Of a stretch of 64,000 nt of DNA, positions 1 through 8,552 are shown piece after piece; positions within the stretch are counted from its first letter, which is position 1; each line of letters begins with the position of its first letter. Source of the stretch: Vreelandella aquamarina (GTDB taxonomy: Bacteria > Pseudomonadota > Gammaproteobacteria > Pseudomonadales > Halomonadaceae); NCBI RefSeq assembly GCF_020075495.1, contig NZ_JABYQT010000002.1, positions 248,001 through 312,000 of the forward strand, read 5' to 3'. The position numbers and the translations under genes were made by a program. Below the pieces are notes generated by a model that worked only from the letters and a program-made list of their open reading frames with translations, was not told where the DNA came from and ran no database searches.

Positions 1-2
1 GC

Positions 3-1367
3 CTTGGATACGCCATGGGTGCTGGCGTGGATTATGCCGATCTGTACTTTCAACGTACCTGGCAAGAGGGTTGGGTGCTGGAAGATGGTGAAGTAAAAGA
101 AGCAAGTTACAACATCGATGGCGGGGTGGGGGTACGCGCCCTGGCTGGTGAAAAGACCGGCTTTGCCTACTCCAACCAGATCAGCGCCGATGCTCTCGAG
201 GATACCGGGCGAACGGCATCCGGTATCGTGCGTAGCGGCAAGCGCCTGCCTGGACAGAATATCCAGCCGGTCAGAGCGGCGTCTTTCTATGCAGGTGTCG
301 ATCCGCTTGCCGGCCTGAGTGCCGAGGAGAAGGTCGCCATGCTGAAAGAAGCCGACCGCGTGGCGCGCGCTGCTGACCCAAGCGTGACTCAGGTGAGTGC
401 TTCGCTTTCCGGTACCTACGAAGTCGTGCTGGTGCGGGCAAGTGATGGCACCCTGGCGGCGGACATTCGTCCACTGGTACGCTTCAACGTCAGCGTGATT
501 GCCGTCAAGAACGGCCGCCGCGAGCGTGGCGGCGCAGGTGGCGGCGGACGTTATTCCATGGCTCGGCTGCGCGATGAAGGCGTGGCCGAGCGCTACGCCA
601 AGGAGGCCGTTCGCCAGGCGCTGGTGAATCTTGAGGCGGTTGATGCCCCGGCAGGCCAGATGCCGGTAGTGCTGGGGTCGGGCTGGCCGGGCATACTGCT
701 TCACGAGGCAGTCGGTCATGGCCTGGAAGGGGATTTCAACCGCAAGGGCAGCTCGGCGTTTTCCGGACGCATGGGCCAGCGCGTGGCGGCAAAGGGCGTA
801 ACGATTGTGGATGACGCTACCATTGCCGATGGGCGTGGCTCGCTGAGCATCGATGACGAAGGTACGCCGGGGCAGAACACGCCGCTGATCGAAGATGGCA
901 TCCTGACCGGCTATATGCAGGACAAGCTCAATGCGCGGCTGATGAACATGGCCCCCACCGGTAACTCTCGGCGTGAATCCTTTGCTCACCTGCCGATGCC
1001 GCGAATGACCAACACGGTCATGCTGGCAGGCCAGGATGAGCCCGAAGATATCATCAAGAGTGTCAAGCGCGGCCTCTATGCCGTCAGCTTTGGCGGTGGT
1101 CAGGTGGATATCACCTCGGGCAAGTTCGTGTTTTCGGCCAGCGAAGCCTATTTGATCGAAGATGGGCGGATCACGGCGCCGGTGAAAGGCGCCACGCTGA
1201 TTGGTAATGGCCCGGAGGCGATGGGGCGGGTATCCATGATCGGCCACGACATGGCGCTGGATACCGGCGTTGGCGTGTGCGGTAAAGAGGGCCAGGGAGT
1301 GCCGGTAGGGGTGGGCCAGCCCACCCTGAAACTCGATGAGCTGACCGTCGGTGGCACCCAGTCGTGA
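3..1367 (+). CDS. tldD: TldD metalloprotease subunit (5' end truncated by window)
   Basis: TldD forms a cytosolic zinc metalloprotease with TldE/PmbA (encoded at 2052). In E. coli the pair processes microcin B17 and degrades CcdA. The reading frame is open to the window edge and the residues before the first ATG (position 15) continue the family sequence, so the true start lies upstream. The zinc motif HEAVGH lies at about residues 230-235 counted from that ATG. The conserved C-terminal Cys-containing [11 protein letters not shown] segment supplies the expected third ligand. About 455 residues are visible of a usual 480. TldD and TldE are separated here only by darP on the opposite strand. 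Confidence 0.96.
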   Translation, partial: LGYAMGAGVDYADLYFQRTWQEGWVLEDGEVKEASYNIDGGVGVRALAGEKTGFAYSNQISADALEDTGRTASGIVRSGKRLPGQNIQPVRAASFYAGVDPLAGLSAEEKVAMLKEADRVARAADPSVTQVSASLSGTYEVVLVRASDGTLAADIRPLVRFNVSVIAVKNGRRERGGAGGGGRYSMARLRDEGVAERYAKEAVRQALVNLEAVDAPAGQMPVVLGSGWPGILLHEAVGHGLEGDFNRKGSSAFSGRMGQRVAAKGVTIVDDATIADGRGSLSIDDEGTPGQNTPLIEDGILTGYMQDKLNARLMNMAPTGNSRRESFAHLPMPRMTNTVMLAGQDEPEDIIKSVKRGLYAVSFGGGQVDITSGKFVFSASEAYLIEDGRITAPVKGATLIGNGPEAMGRVSMIGHDMALDTGVGVCGKEGQGVPVGVGQPTLKLDELTVGGTQS

Positions 1368-1380
1368 CTGAGGCCGGTGG

Positions 1381-1905
1381 TTAAAGAGCCAGCGTTTCGC
1401 GCAGGTGCTTGAACAGCTTGCGCGAGCTGGTAGGTGGTTTGCCCTGTTCACGCTCACGCTGAGCATTACGCACCAGTTGTCGCAGCGTCTGGCGGTCGGC
1501 ATCGGGATACTCGGCCATGAACAGGTCGACGGCAGGGTCGCCTTCTTCCACGAGGCGGTCACGCCATTTTTCCAAGCGATGGAACGCATGGTCGCGCTGC
1601 TCTTTTTCCTGCTCGATGGCATCGAAGACACCCTGGATGGCAGTCAAATCCTCTTTGCGGATCAGCTTGCCGACATATTGCATATGCCGACGACGGCCTT
1701 CATGAGAGCGGATGCGTGATGTTTCCTCGATAGCGCGCAGCATATCGTCGGAGAGTGGAAAGCGCGCGCGTTCAGCAGGGCGCATGGCAATCAGGGTTTC
1801 GCCAAGCGCCTGAAGCGCATGCATTTCTCGCTTGAGCTGCGATTTACTTGGCCGCTCTTCCTCGGGTTCCTGAGTGTCAAAGGGCTCGGGACGTTTTTTC
1901 GGCAT
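1381..1905 (-). CDS. darP: DarP/YjgA, ribosome-associated 50S assembly factor (DUF615)
   Basis: Small basic and acidic helical protein that associates with late 50S precursors and promotes 23S rRNA peptidyl-transferase-centre maturation in E. coli. Family signatures seen are the SKSQLKREMHALQALGE region near residue 22, the EGRRRHMQYVGKLIR segment in the middle, and the C-terminal PDADRQTLRQLVRNAQ block. The ATG at 1905 is preferred because GTGAG lies 7 nt before it; a GTG at 1917 would add four residues but has no ribosome binding site. It faces pmbA divergently. The region just upstream carries four short direct repeats that appear to have duplicated the leader. Confidence 0.93.
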   Translation of the reverse strand: MPKKRPEPFDTQEPEEERPSKSQLKREMHALQALGETLIAMRPAERARFPLSDDMLRAIEETSRIRSHEGRRRHMQYVGKLIRKEDLTAIQGVFDAIEQEKEQRDHAFHRLEKWRDRLVEEGDPAVDLFMAEYPDADRQTLRQLVRNAQREREQGKPPTSSRKLFKHLRETLAL

Positions 1906-1909
1906 AATG

Positions 1910-1971
1910 GGGCTCACTGACTAAATGGGGCTTACTGGCTAGGGCTTACAGGCTAGACAGGGCTCACTGAC
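1910..1971. repeat. Four imperfect 12-bp direct repeats upstream of darP
   Basis: Copies of GGGCTYACWGRC start at 1910, 1928, 1942 and 1960 (spacings 18, 14 and 18). The first and last are identical. Read on the minus strand, two copies are followed by the same CCCCATT that precedes the darP ATG, which looks like tandem duplication of the darP leader. Function unknown. Confidence 0.7.
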
Positions 1972-2051
1972 AAGCGTTGTTGGCAGCATTATATCAGGCT
2001 GCGACCATAACATTGATTCGCCAATGAGATTCCGGCGAAAAAGGAGGCCAC

Positions 2052-3392
2052 ATGGCACAGGCATTTGATGCATCCGCGCAACAGACGTTATTGACGACGC
2101 GGGCAGAAGAGGCGTTGGCCCTGGCCCGACGCCTGGGCGCCGATGCCGCAGAAGTAGGCGCCAGCGTCGATCAGGGCACGAGCATCAGCGTGCGTCTGGG
2201 CGAAGTGGAAACCGTGGAGCTTTCCCGCGACCAGGGCATTGCAGTGACGCTTTACGTGGGTAAGCGCAAGGGCAGCGCGTCCTCAAGCGACGCAAGCAGC
2301 GCCTCCATTCAGGCAACGGTCGAAAAAGCCCTGGCGATTGCCCGCTACACCGGCGAGGACCCGGCGGCGGGCCTGGCCGATGCTGACCAGATGGCAACCG
2401 AGTTGCCGGATCTCAAGGTTCACTACCCTTGGGCGTTGACCACCGAGCAGGCTATCGAGCTTGCACTGGCCTGCGAGCAGGCCGGGCGCGATGCTGAAGG
2501 CATCAGCCAATCGGAAGGGGCGTCGCTGTCAAGCGGCGAAGGTGTGCGGGTGTATGCCAACAGTCACGGTTTTCTCGGGACGCAGAAGGGCAGCAGTCAC
2601 TCGCTCTCCTGCATGTTGATTGCCCAGGACGAGCATGGCATGCAGCGTGACTACGACTATACGTCGTCGCGCAATCCGGCGGCGCTGCGTGCCCCGGCTG
2701 AGGTCGGTCGCGAAGCCGCCGCCCGTACGCTGCGCAGGTTGGGTGCCAGGCGCCCACCCACGGGCACGTTTCCGGTACTGTTTGATCCGTCGCTCTCCGG
2801 TGGGCTGATTGGCCATCTCTTGAGCGCACTGGCCGGGGGCGCCTTGTATCGCCAGTCATCCTTTCTATGCGACCGCCTGGGCACCCCGCTCTTTCCCGAG
2901 TGGTTCAATCTGGAGGAGCGGCCCATGGAAGTGGGGGCGACGGCCAGTACCCCGTTTGACGGCGAGGGAGTACAGACCCGCAATAACCGCTTCATCGAGC
3001 AGGGCAATATCGCCAGTTATATGCTCTCTTCCTACAGTGCCCGGCGCCTGGGCATGCAGACCACCGGTAACGCTGGCGGGGCCCGCAACGTGCGTCTGGA
3101 TGTGCCGTTGAAAAGTCGCGAAGCGCTGCTCAAGGAGATGGGGCGGGGCATCTGGGTAACCGAGCTGATGGGCCAGGGCGTCAATGGAGTCACCGGGGAC
3201 TACTCGCGTGGCGCGGCCGGTTTCTGGGTGGAGAACGGCGAAATCCAGTACCCGATAGAGGAATTCACCATTGCCGGCAACCTGGAGCGAATGTTTTCAG
3301 GGTTGGTGGGCATTGGCAGCGATACCGATACACGTGGCAGCGTGCATACAGGTAGCTGGCTGATCGATGCGATGACGGTGGCCGGCAGCTGA
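2052..3392 (+). CDS. pmbA: PmbA/TldE, partner of TldD
   Basis: Non-catalytic partner of the TldD/TldE peptidase; it shares the TldD fold but lacks the HExxxH zinc motif, and none is visible here. At 446 aa it has the normal family length. Characteristic stretches include the N-terminal LGADAAEVGASVDQG region, the YDYTSSRN motif in the middle and the C-terminal GSDTDTRGSVHTGSWLIDAM segment. A strong AAGGAGG ends six bases before the ATG, and the gene is followed by a hairpin terminator at 3420. It lies just downstream of tldD, separated by darP in opposite orientation. Confidence 0.97.
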   Translation: MAQAFDASAQQTLLTTRAEEALALARRLGADAAEVGASVDQGTSISVRLGEVETVELSRDQGIAVTLYVGKRKGSASSSDASSASIQATVEKALAIARYTGEDPAAGLADADQMATELPDLKVHYPWALTTEQAIELALACEQAGRDAEGISQSEGASLSSGEGVRVYANSHGFLGTQKGSSHSLSCMLIAQDEHGMQRDYDYTSSRNPAALRAPAEVGREAAARTLRRLGARRPPTGTFPVLFDPSLSGGLIGHLLSALAGGALYRQSSFLCDRLGTPLFPEWFNLEERPMEVGATASTPFDGEGVQTRNNRFIEQGNIASYMLSSYSARRLGMQTTGNAGGARNVRLDVPLKSREALLKEMGRGIWVTELMGQGVNGVTGDYSRGAAGFWVENGEIQYPIEEFTIAGNLERMFSGLVGIGSDTDTRGSVHTGSWLIDAMTVAGS

Positions 3393-3419
3393 ATGTGACG
3401 TGACCGCTTCATGATCAAG

Positions 3420-3446
3420 AGCCCGCGATCCTGTCGCGGGCTTTTT
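3420..3446 (+). terminator. Rho-independent terminator after pmbA
   Basis: Perfect 8-bp stem GCCCGCGA/TCGCGGGC (3421-3428 and 3434-3441), loop TCCTG, followed by T5. It sits between convergent pmbA and the ptsO operon. It may also stop minus-strand transcripts, although the minus-side U-tract is poor. Confidence 0.88.
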
Positions 3447-3452
3447 AGTGGC

Positions 3453-3587
3453 TCAGTGGGCAGGGCGGTAGTCTTCGACCAGCCCCAGCCGTTCGAGCAG
3501 GCGGGTGAGCAGGAAGGACTCTTTACCCTGCGGCCTTTCTCGCTGAAGAGAGGGCACCACGGAAAGTCGATGATCAGGCGTCTTCAT
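3453..3587 (-). CDS. Candidate 44-aa protein translationally coupled to ptsO
   Basis: I do not recognise this ORF. Its ATG lies inside the last codons of ptsO (overlap of 14 bases, different frame) and it runs to a TGA just before the 3420 hairpin. The C-terminal half is built from typical local codons (CTG, CTC, CGC, GAA) and reads as an amphipathic helix, TRLLERLGLVEDYRPAH. The overlap suggests translational coupling at the end of the rpoN-ptsO operon. It could be a real small protein, a remnant of a longer gene, or chance. In related Pseudomonas the gene after ptsO is a larger transporter, which is absent here. Confidence 0.4.
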   Translation of the reverse strand: MKTPDHRLSVVPSLQRERPQGKESFLLTRLLERLGLVEDYRPAH

Positions 3588-3843
3588 CGAAGCGTGCCTG
3601 GATGAGAGCTTCCATTGCATCCAGCGCTGCCTCGGCATCTTCGCCGACGGCTTCGACGGTCAGAGCCGTACCGCAGGGGGCTGCCAGCATGAGAAGTGAC
3701 ATGATGTTGGCGGCATCGGCCTTCTGGGACTGCTTGTAGACATATACCCGGGACTCGAACTGCTGGGCGCAGGTCACTAGCTTGGTCGCGGCGCGGGCAT
3801 GCAGACCGCGCTGATTGATAAGGGTTAAGGTTCTTTCTGGCAC
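3574..3843 (-). CDS. ptsO: NPr, HPr-like phosphocarrier of the nitrogen PTS
   Basis: Passes phosphate from PtsP (EI-Ntr) to PtsN (EIIA-Ntr) in the regulatory nitrogen phosphotransferase system; not a sugar-transport HPr. The 89-aa protein has the HPr signature GLHARAATK with the phosphorylated His at residue 15. Instead of the Ser46 region of catabolic HPr it has KADAANIMSLLMLAAP, as in NPr. It follows rapZ with 41 bases between and closes the rpoN operon together with the small ORF at 3453. Its position after rapZ and ptsN supports the NPr assignment. Confidence 0.95.
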   Translation of the reverse strand: MPERTLTLINQRGLHARAATKLVTCAQQFESRVYVYKQSQKADAANIMSLLMLAAPCGTALTVEAVGEDAEAALDAMEALIQARFDEDA

Positions 3844-3884
3844 CCTGGTTCCTTGTATCCGAGTGGTGTCATGAAGGTAAGCGA

Positions 3885-4817
3885 TCAGGAGACGCCGGAC
3901 GTCTGCTCGGCAATGGTCGCGATATCCAGAGGCGCTGCTTGAGAGCCGCCCAGCGTGTATTGCAGCCCCAGTTCACGGTGGCGCAGCTGTACGTCGCCTA
4001 TTTGAGGTGCCAGTGCCTGGGCCAGCTGCTCGGCCACGTACACCGAGCGATGCTGACCACCCGTACAGCCGATTGCAACGGTCATGTAGCTGCGTTGGCT
4101 GTTTTGATAGGCCGGCAGCCAGCGCTCGAGCAGCGTCTGGATATCGCGGGTCATATCATCGACGATCGGGTAGCCGCGCAGAAACGCGACGATGGTAGCA
4201 TCGCGGCCGGTGTGCGGCCGCAGCGTCGGGTCCCAGTAGGGGTTGGGCAAGCAGCGCACGTCGAATACCAGGTCAGCGTCCATGGGGACGCCGCGCTTGT
4301 AACCAAAGGACTCGAATGTCAGCGTCAGTTGGTCCTTGCGCTGATGAGCGACCTGATCGGTTATACGGCGGCGCAGATCGTGAACCGAAAGCCGCGATGT
4401 GTCGATCAGTAGATCGGCAAGGTCGCGTATTTCGTTCAGCGTCTCCTCTTCCTTGGTAATGGCCTCTTCGAGCGTCATGTGGCTTCCACGCGTCAGCGGG
4501 TGGCGACGCCGCGTGGCCGAGTAGCGCTCCAGCAAGATGCGCGCATCGGTAGTCAGATAGATGACCTGACAGTCGATGGGGCGCTGTCGCAGTTCATCGA
4601 GAAGTACCGGCAATCGCTCGAGCGCTGCCGGGAGGTTTCGCGCATCGATACTTACCGCCAGGTGGGTGCGCCCGCCTTCTTCGCACAGCTCATCGACCAG
4701 CGAGCCCAGCAGCATGGCGGGTAGATTGTCGATGGCGTAGTAGCCGATATCTTCAAGCGCCTGCAAGGCAATGGACTTGCCGGACCCTGAACGGCCGCTG
4801 ATGATCACCAGTTGCAT
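3885..4817 (-). CDS. rapZ: RapZ, RNase E adapter protein with P-loop
   Basis: RapZ (YhbJ/YvcJ family) binds nucleotides and, in enterobacteria, directs RNase E to the sRNA GlmZ and so controls GlmS and hexosamine supply for the cell wall. Walker A GRSGSGKS is at residues 8-15. The C-terminal domain carries the conserved IGCTGGQHRSVYVAE block and ends ...IAEQTSGVS, at 310 aa. No glmZ/glmY candidate is visible in this window, so the RNA partner here is unknown. It lies between ptsN and ptsO, the common gammaproteobacterial order. Confidence 0.95.
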   Translation of the reverse strand: MQLVIISGRSGSGKSIALQALEDIGYYAIDNLPAMLLGSLVDELCEEGGRTHLAVSIDARNLPAALERLPVLLDELRQRPIDCQVIYLTTDARILLERYSATRRRHPLTRGSHMTLEEAITKEEETLNEIRDLADLLIDTSRLSVHDLRRRITDQVAHQRKDQLTLTFESFGYKRGVPMDADLVFDVRCLPNPYWDPTLRPHTGRDATIVAFLRGYPIVDDMTRDIQTLLERWLPAYQNSQRSYMTVAIGCTGGQHRSVYVAEQLAQALAPQIGDVQLRHRELGLQYTLGGSQAAPLDIATIAEQTSGVS

Positions 4818-4881
4818 AGTGACTCTCTTTGCATGAAAGCATGAAGGGTGAAAGCGAGAAGATACGCTGCCGGGCTAGTGG

Positions 4882-5352
4882 TTACGGTGCTGTCTGTTCA
4901 CGAATCTTGCTGCCAAGCAGGTCAAGCAGTTCGCGCTGGCTGCCGGTTTTTCGCAACTCCTGGCGTGTCTGGGCGTCGTTCATGATGGTGGCTACCTGGC
5001 CCAGCAGCGATAGATGCGTATCATCTGCCTCCTCCGGTACCAGGAGCACGAACACCAGATCGACCGGATCGCCATCGATGGCATCGAAATCGACCGGCTC
5101 GGACAGTTTCAAGAAGCCGGCGATGGGCGTTGCACAATGGGGGCTACGCGCGTGGGGGATGGCAACACCGTTGCCGATTCCCGTGCTTCCCAGACGCTCG
5201 CGCCCAATCAAGCGGCTGAAGACTTCCTGGCTGTCCAGACTGGGCGTATTTTGTGCGATGAAGGTGCTGAAAAACTCCAGCACCCGTTTTTTGCTGCCCC
5301 CGGGCACGTCGTAAAGCACGCGCTCCGGGGGGAGGATGGTTTCCAACGTCAT
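4882..5352 (-). CDS. ptsN: PtsN, EIIA-Ntr component of the nitrogen PTS
   Basis: Terminal phosphate acceptor of PtsP-NPr-PtsN; its phosphorylation state regulates potassium and nitrogen or carbon responses. The phospho-accepting His is H67 in GNGVAIPHARSPH, with the second family motif in PVDLVFVLLVPEEADDTHLSLL. I place the start at the ATG at 5352 (MTLETILPPERV), giving 156 aa. An open frame runs upstream to 5502 but overlaps hpf and does not resemble the family. Only four bases separate it from the hpf stop, so coupled translation is likely. Confidence 0.95.
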   Translation of the reverse strand: MTLETILPPERVLYDVPGGSKKRVLEFFSTFIAQNTPSLDSQEVFSRLIGRERLGSTGIGNGVAIPHARSPHCATPIAGFLKLSEPVDFDAIDGDPVDLVFVLLVPEEADDTHLSLLGQVATIMNDAQTRQELRKTGSQRELLDLLGSKIREQTAP

Positions 5353-5356
5353 TGAA

Positions 5357-5665
5357 TTAACGCACGCCAGCGCCTTGGGCGCGGGCTTGTGCTTTTTCCT
5401 TGTGCTTGACGAGTTGACGATCGATTTTATCAGCCAAGGCGTCGATGGCGGCATACATGTCGACGTCTTCTGCGTCGGCATGCAGGTCGGCGCCTGCTGC
5501 ATGAAGGGTACACGCTGCCTGCTGGCGCTCCTTCTCTATGGATAAGGTGACTTGGACCGTTGTGATATTGTCGTAATGACGTTCGACGCGTTCCAGCTTT
5601 TCATTAACATAGTCACGCAAGGCGTCAGTCAGTTCAACGTGATGACCCGTGATGTTTACTTGCAT
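5357..5665 (-). CDS. hpf: Hpf, short-form ribosome hibernation promoting factor
   Basis: Binds the 30S decoding region in stationary phase and promotes inactive 100S ribosome dimers. At 102 aa it is the short form (YhbH type), lacking the C-terminal dimerisation domain of long HPF. The start MQVNITGHHVELTDALRDYV is typical, with a basic C-terminus KHKEKAQARAQG. A good AAGGAG precedes the ATG. Its own promoter candidate lies in the gap to rpoN, so it can be expressed separately from the upstream lpt-rpoN genes. Confidence 0.96.
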   Translation of the reverse strand: MQVNITGHHVELTDALRDYVNEKLERVERHYDNITTVQVTLSIEKERQQAACTLHAAGADLHADAEDVDMYAAIDALADKIDRQLVKHKEKAQARAQGAGVR

Positions 5666-5698
5666 TGACGTGCTCCTTATCCATCGGACTGTATTTCG

Positions 5699-5726
5699 AT
5701 TGTAACCCTTTTTGCGCTATTGCAAA
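5699..5726 (-). promoter_or_regulatory. Candidate sigma-70 promoter for hpf-ptsN-rapZ-ptsO
   Basis: On the minus strand a TTGCAA box (5720-5725) is followed after 15 bp by TACAAT (5699-5704); shifting the -35 by one base gives TTTGCA with a 16-bp spacer. It lies about 35 bp upstream of the hpf start, in the rpoN-hpf gap. Confidence 0.5.
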
Positions 5727-5777
5727 GCCCTGGGGGCGAGTTTTGGCATTTCTATTTCAAGTGTCTGCCGAACACGG

Positions 5778-7190
5778 CTATCTCAGGCGACGGCGTTCGC
5801 TTGATGAGGGAATGCCCAGCGATTCACGATATTTGGCCACGGTGCGGCGCGCAACGGCGATGCCGCCTTCCTCCAGCAGTGTTACCAGCCGGCTGTCCGA
5901 GAGCGGCTTGCCTGGTGGCTCGTCCTGAATCAGCTTTTTCAGCCGGGCGCGGATGGCGGTGCTCGAGTGGCTGTCGCCGCCGTCATGACCACTGATCTGG
6001 CTGGAGAAGAAATACTTGAGCTCGAATACGCCGCGCGGCGTATGAATATATTTTTGCGTGGTGACGCGCGAGATGGTTGATTCGTGCATATCGACGGCTT
6101 CGGCGATATCGGCCAGAATCAGCGGCTTCATGGCCTCTTCGCCCTGTTCCAGAAAACCGATCTGGCGGGTGACGATTTCCCGCCCCACACGCAGCAGCGT
6201 GTCGTTTCGGCTGGACAGGCTCTTGATCAGCCAGCGCGCTTCCTGCAAGTGCTCTTTCAGGAACTGGTTATCCTGGCTCTTGTCGGCGCGCTTGATGAGG
6301 CTTGCGTAATCGGGCTGAATACGCAGCCGCGGCAGAGCATCAGGGTTGAGCTCAAGATGCCAGCCTTCGTTATCGTGGCGCACTACCAGGTCTGGCGTGA
6401 TATAGCTGTCGTCGGTGGCGCCATAGGCGATGCCGGGGCGCGGGTCCAGGCTGCGAATCAGCTGGATGACGTCCTCAAGCTGCTCGTCGTCCAGCCCAAG
6501 GCGGCGCTTGAGCAGGCGCATGTCGCTTTTGCCCAGCGCTTCGAGGAACTGGCGAACCAGACGCTTGGCAGGGACCAGCAGCGGGGTATCGTCGGGCAGC
6601 GTGGCAAGCTGCAGCATCAGGCACTCGCGCAGGTCACGTGCGAACACGCCAGTAGGTTCAAACTGTTGCAGGCGCAGCAGAATGGTTTCCATCTCGCGCT
6701 GATTGAGGCCATCCACCCCCTGGGCGCGCAGGCCGTCGCGAATGTCGTTGAGTGGTTGTGTCAGGTAGCCGTTGGCATCGAGCGCGTCGATCAGGCTTTC
6801 TGCAACCAGCTGCTCGCGAGCGCTGAAATCGGTCATGGCGAGTTGCCAGAGCAGATGTCCGTGCAGGCTCTGGCCAGCCGCCTGGCGTTCGAAGTCAGGG
6901 CCGTCGCTGGCGCTGCTCCCGGGGCTTGCCATGTCCTGGTAGGTGTCCGACCAGTCACTATCGACCGAAAGCTCGTTTGGAATACTATCCGACCACTCCG
7001 CTTCCTGCGGTTCAACGGCGGTCTGCTCGCCGAATTCATCTTCCTGCTCCAGCATCGGATTGGCATCCAGCGCCTGCTGTATTTCCTGGCGTAGATCCAA
7101 TGTGGAGAGCTGCAGCAGGGCAATGGCCTGCTGCAGCTGGGGTGTCATGGTCAGCTGCGTACCGATACGCAATTGAAGAGAAGCTTTCAT
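5778..7190 (-). CDS. rpoN: RpoN, RNA polymerase sigma-54 factor
   Basis: Sigma factor for -24/-12 promoters that need AAA+ activators. The N-terminal region I (MKASLQLRIGTQLTMTPQLQ) is glutamine- and leucine-rich, followed by an acidic region II (about residues 50-115) and the core-binding region. The helix-turn-helix includes HESTISRVTTQKYIHTPRG, and the C-terminal RpoN box is ARRTVAKYRESLGI. ATG 7190 matches the family start; ATG 7196 would add two residues. About 470 aa. It follows lptB and precedes hpf-ptsN-rapZ-ptsO, the conserved order. Confidence 0.98.
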   Translation of the reverse strand: MKASLQLRIGTQLTMTPQLQQAIALLQLSTLDLRQEIQQALDANPMLEQEDEFGEQTAVEPQEAEWSDSIPNELSVDSDWSDTYQDMASPGSSASDGPDFERQAAGQSLHGHLLWQLAMTDFSAREQLVAESLIDALDANGYLTQPLNDIRDGLRAQGVDGLNQREMETILLRLQQFEPTGVFARDLRECLMLQLATLPDDTPLLVPAKRLVRQFLEALGKSDMRLLKRRLGLDDEQLEDVIQLIRSLDPRPGIAYGATDDSYITPDLVVRHDNEGWHLELNPDALPRLRIQPDYASLIKRADKSQDNQFLKEHLQEARWLIKSLSSRNDTLLRVGREIVTRQIGFLEQGEEAMKPLILADIAEAVDMHESTISRVTTQKYIHTPRGVFELKYFFSSQISGHDGGDSHSSTAIRARLKKLIQDEPPGKPLSDSRLVTLLEEGGIAVARRTVAKYRESLGIPSSSERRRLR

Positions 7191-7301
7191 GACCATCTGA
7201 GAACCACTCGTTACTCGGAAAGCTTCACACTAGTGCGAGTCATGGCCATGTGCAAGTGCAATAAGTATGCCATTGGCAATAATTTTGCTGCAGGTCACTG
7301 T

Positions 7302-8051
7302 TTAAAGGCGAAAATCAGCGCCCAGATACACCTCTCTGACTTTCTGGTTATCGAGGATGGTGGCGGGGCTGCCGCCGGCAATGATATGGCCATCGCCCAC
7401 GATGTAGGCAACGTCGCAGATATCCAGCGTTTCCCGGACGTTGTGATCGGTAATGAGGACCCCGATATGCCGTTTTTTAAGCGCCCGGATAATGCTCTTG
7501 ATCTCACCGACAGAAATGGGGTCTACCCCGGCAAACGGCTCGTCGAGCAGTATGAAGGCGGGCTCCGTGGCCAGCGACCGGGCGATCTCTACCCGGCGAC
7601 GCTCGCCGCCCGACAGGCTCATGCCCAGGTTGTCGCGGATATGAGTGATGTGAAAATCTTCAAGCAGGCTTTCCAGACGCTGCTCTCTGCCCGCCCCATC
7701 CAGCTCCTTGCGTGTTTCCAGAATGGCCATGATGTTGTCTGCCACCGAAAGCTTGCGAAAGATCGACGCTTCCTGAGGCAGGTAGCCAATACCGGCCATG
7801 GCGCGTTCGTGCATGGGCGCACGGGTAAGATCCAGATCATCGATGCTGACCGTGCCGGCGTCTGACTTGACCAGCCCCACGATCATGTAAAAAGAGGTGG
7901 TCTTGCCAGCACCGTTTGGCCCCAGAAGGCCGACGACGCTGCCCTGGGCGATCTCCAGGCTGATATCCTGAACCACCCGGCGACGCTTGTAGCTCTTGGC
8001 CAGATGCCTGGCGTAGAGGGTTTTGATTGGCGCTGATTCCGCAGTAGCCAT
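7302..8051 (-). CDS. lptB: LptB, ATPase of the LPS exporter LptB2FGC
   Basis: Cytoplasmic ATPase that powers LPS extraction from the inner membrane with LptF, LptG and LptC. At 249 aa it has Walker [10 protein letters not shown] (about residues 44-52), the Q-loop PQEASIF, signature LSGGERRR, Walker B FILLDEP followed by FAGVDPIS, and the switch His in LITDHNVRE. It lies directly after lptA (9 bp) and before rpoN. lptF and lptG are not in this window. Confidence 0.98.
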   Translation of the reverse strand: MATAESAPIKTLYARHLAKSYKRRRVVQDISLEIAQGSVVGLLGPNGAGKTTSFYMIVGLVKSDAGTVSIDDLDLTRAPMHERAMAGIGYLPQEASIFRKLSVADNIMAILETRKELDGAGREQRLESLLEDFHITHIRDNLGMSLSGGERRRVEIARSLATEPAFILLDEPFAGVDPISVGEIKSIIRALKKRHIGVLITDHNVRETLDICDVAYIVGDGHIIAGGSPATILDNQKVREVYLGADFRL

Positions 8052-8060
8052 CGACCGCTC

Positions 8061-8552
8061 CTATTGCGCTGGCTGAAGTGTCATGCGAATACGCTGCGGC
8101 TCGCTGCCGCTGACGTCCGAGCGTGCCTGTACCACTTCGCGATCAATGAAGTATTCGAGGCGGCCGCCGTTGAACCGGTCGCCCCCCTGGGTGAGCTCGG
8201 CTTGATCGATCAGTTCGACACGCCGCTCGGCCACATGATAGATCACCCGGCGCCCCCAGCCTTCGATAGGGGTGTCCTGGCCTTCGGCTTGGTTGCGAAG
8301 GTATGCCCGGTCGCCAGTGGCCGTTGCCAGCGAGAGCTCGCCGGCCTCGTTGCGCTGGATCTCGACGCGTTCGCCGCGTAGCTGCATGCCGCCCTGGCGA
8401 ATATCCACATTGCCGGAATAGACCGCGGTGCCGGCGCGCTGGTCGAGGTCCAATCGGTCGGCTTCCACTTCAACCGGGGCCTGGCTGGTCTGGGCCACTG
8501 CCGAGAGCGGCACCGCCAGGGCGAAAAGCGCGGTACGAAATAGGGCTTTCAT
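8061..8552 (-). CDS. lptA: LptA, periplasmic LPS bridge protein
   Basis: Periplasmic beta-jellyroll protein that polymerises between LptC and LptD to carry LPS to the outer membrane. The N-terminus is a signal peptide (MKALFRTALFALAVPLSAVAQ, cleavage likely after AVA). The mature protein has OstA repeats of the type VEADRLDLDQRAGTAVYSGNV followed by DRFNGGRLEYFIDREVV. 163 aa. Its start overlaps the lptC stop by four bases, indicating coupled translation in the kdsC-lptC-lptA-lptB series. Confidence 0.94.
   Translation of the reverse strand: MKALFRTALFALAVPLSAVAQTSQAPVEVEADRLDLDQRAGTAVYSGNVDIRQGGMQLRGERVEIQRNEAGELSLATATGDRAYLRNQAEGQDTPIEGWGRRVIYHVAERRVELIDQAELTQGGDRFNGGRLEYFIDREVVQARSDVSGSEPQRIRMTLQPAQ

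Noticed and set aside
4882..5502. 206-codon version of ptsN
   Set aside because: The first 50 codons lie inside hpf in another frame and are not PtsN-like; the gene starts at 5352.
6084..7094. 336-codon plus-strand open frame
   Set aside because: Shadow of rpoN.
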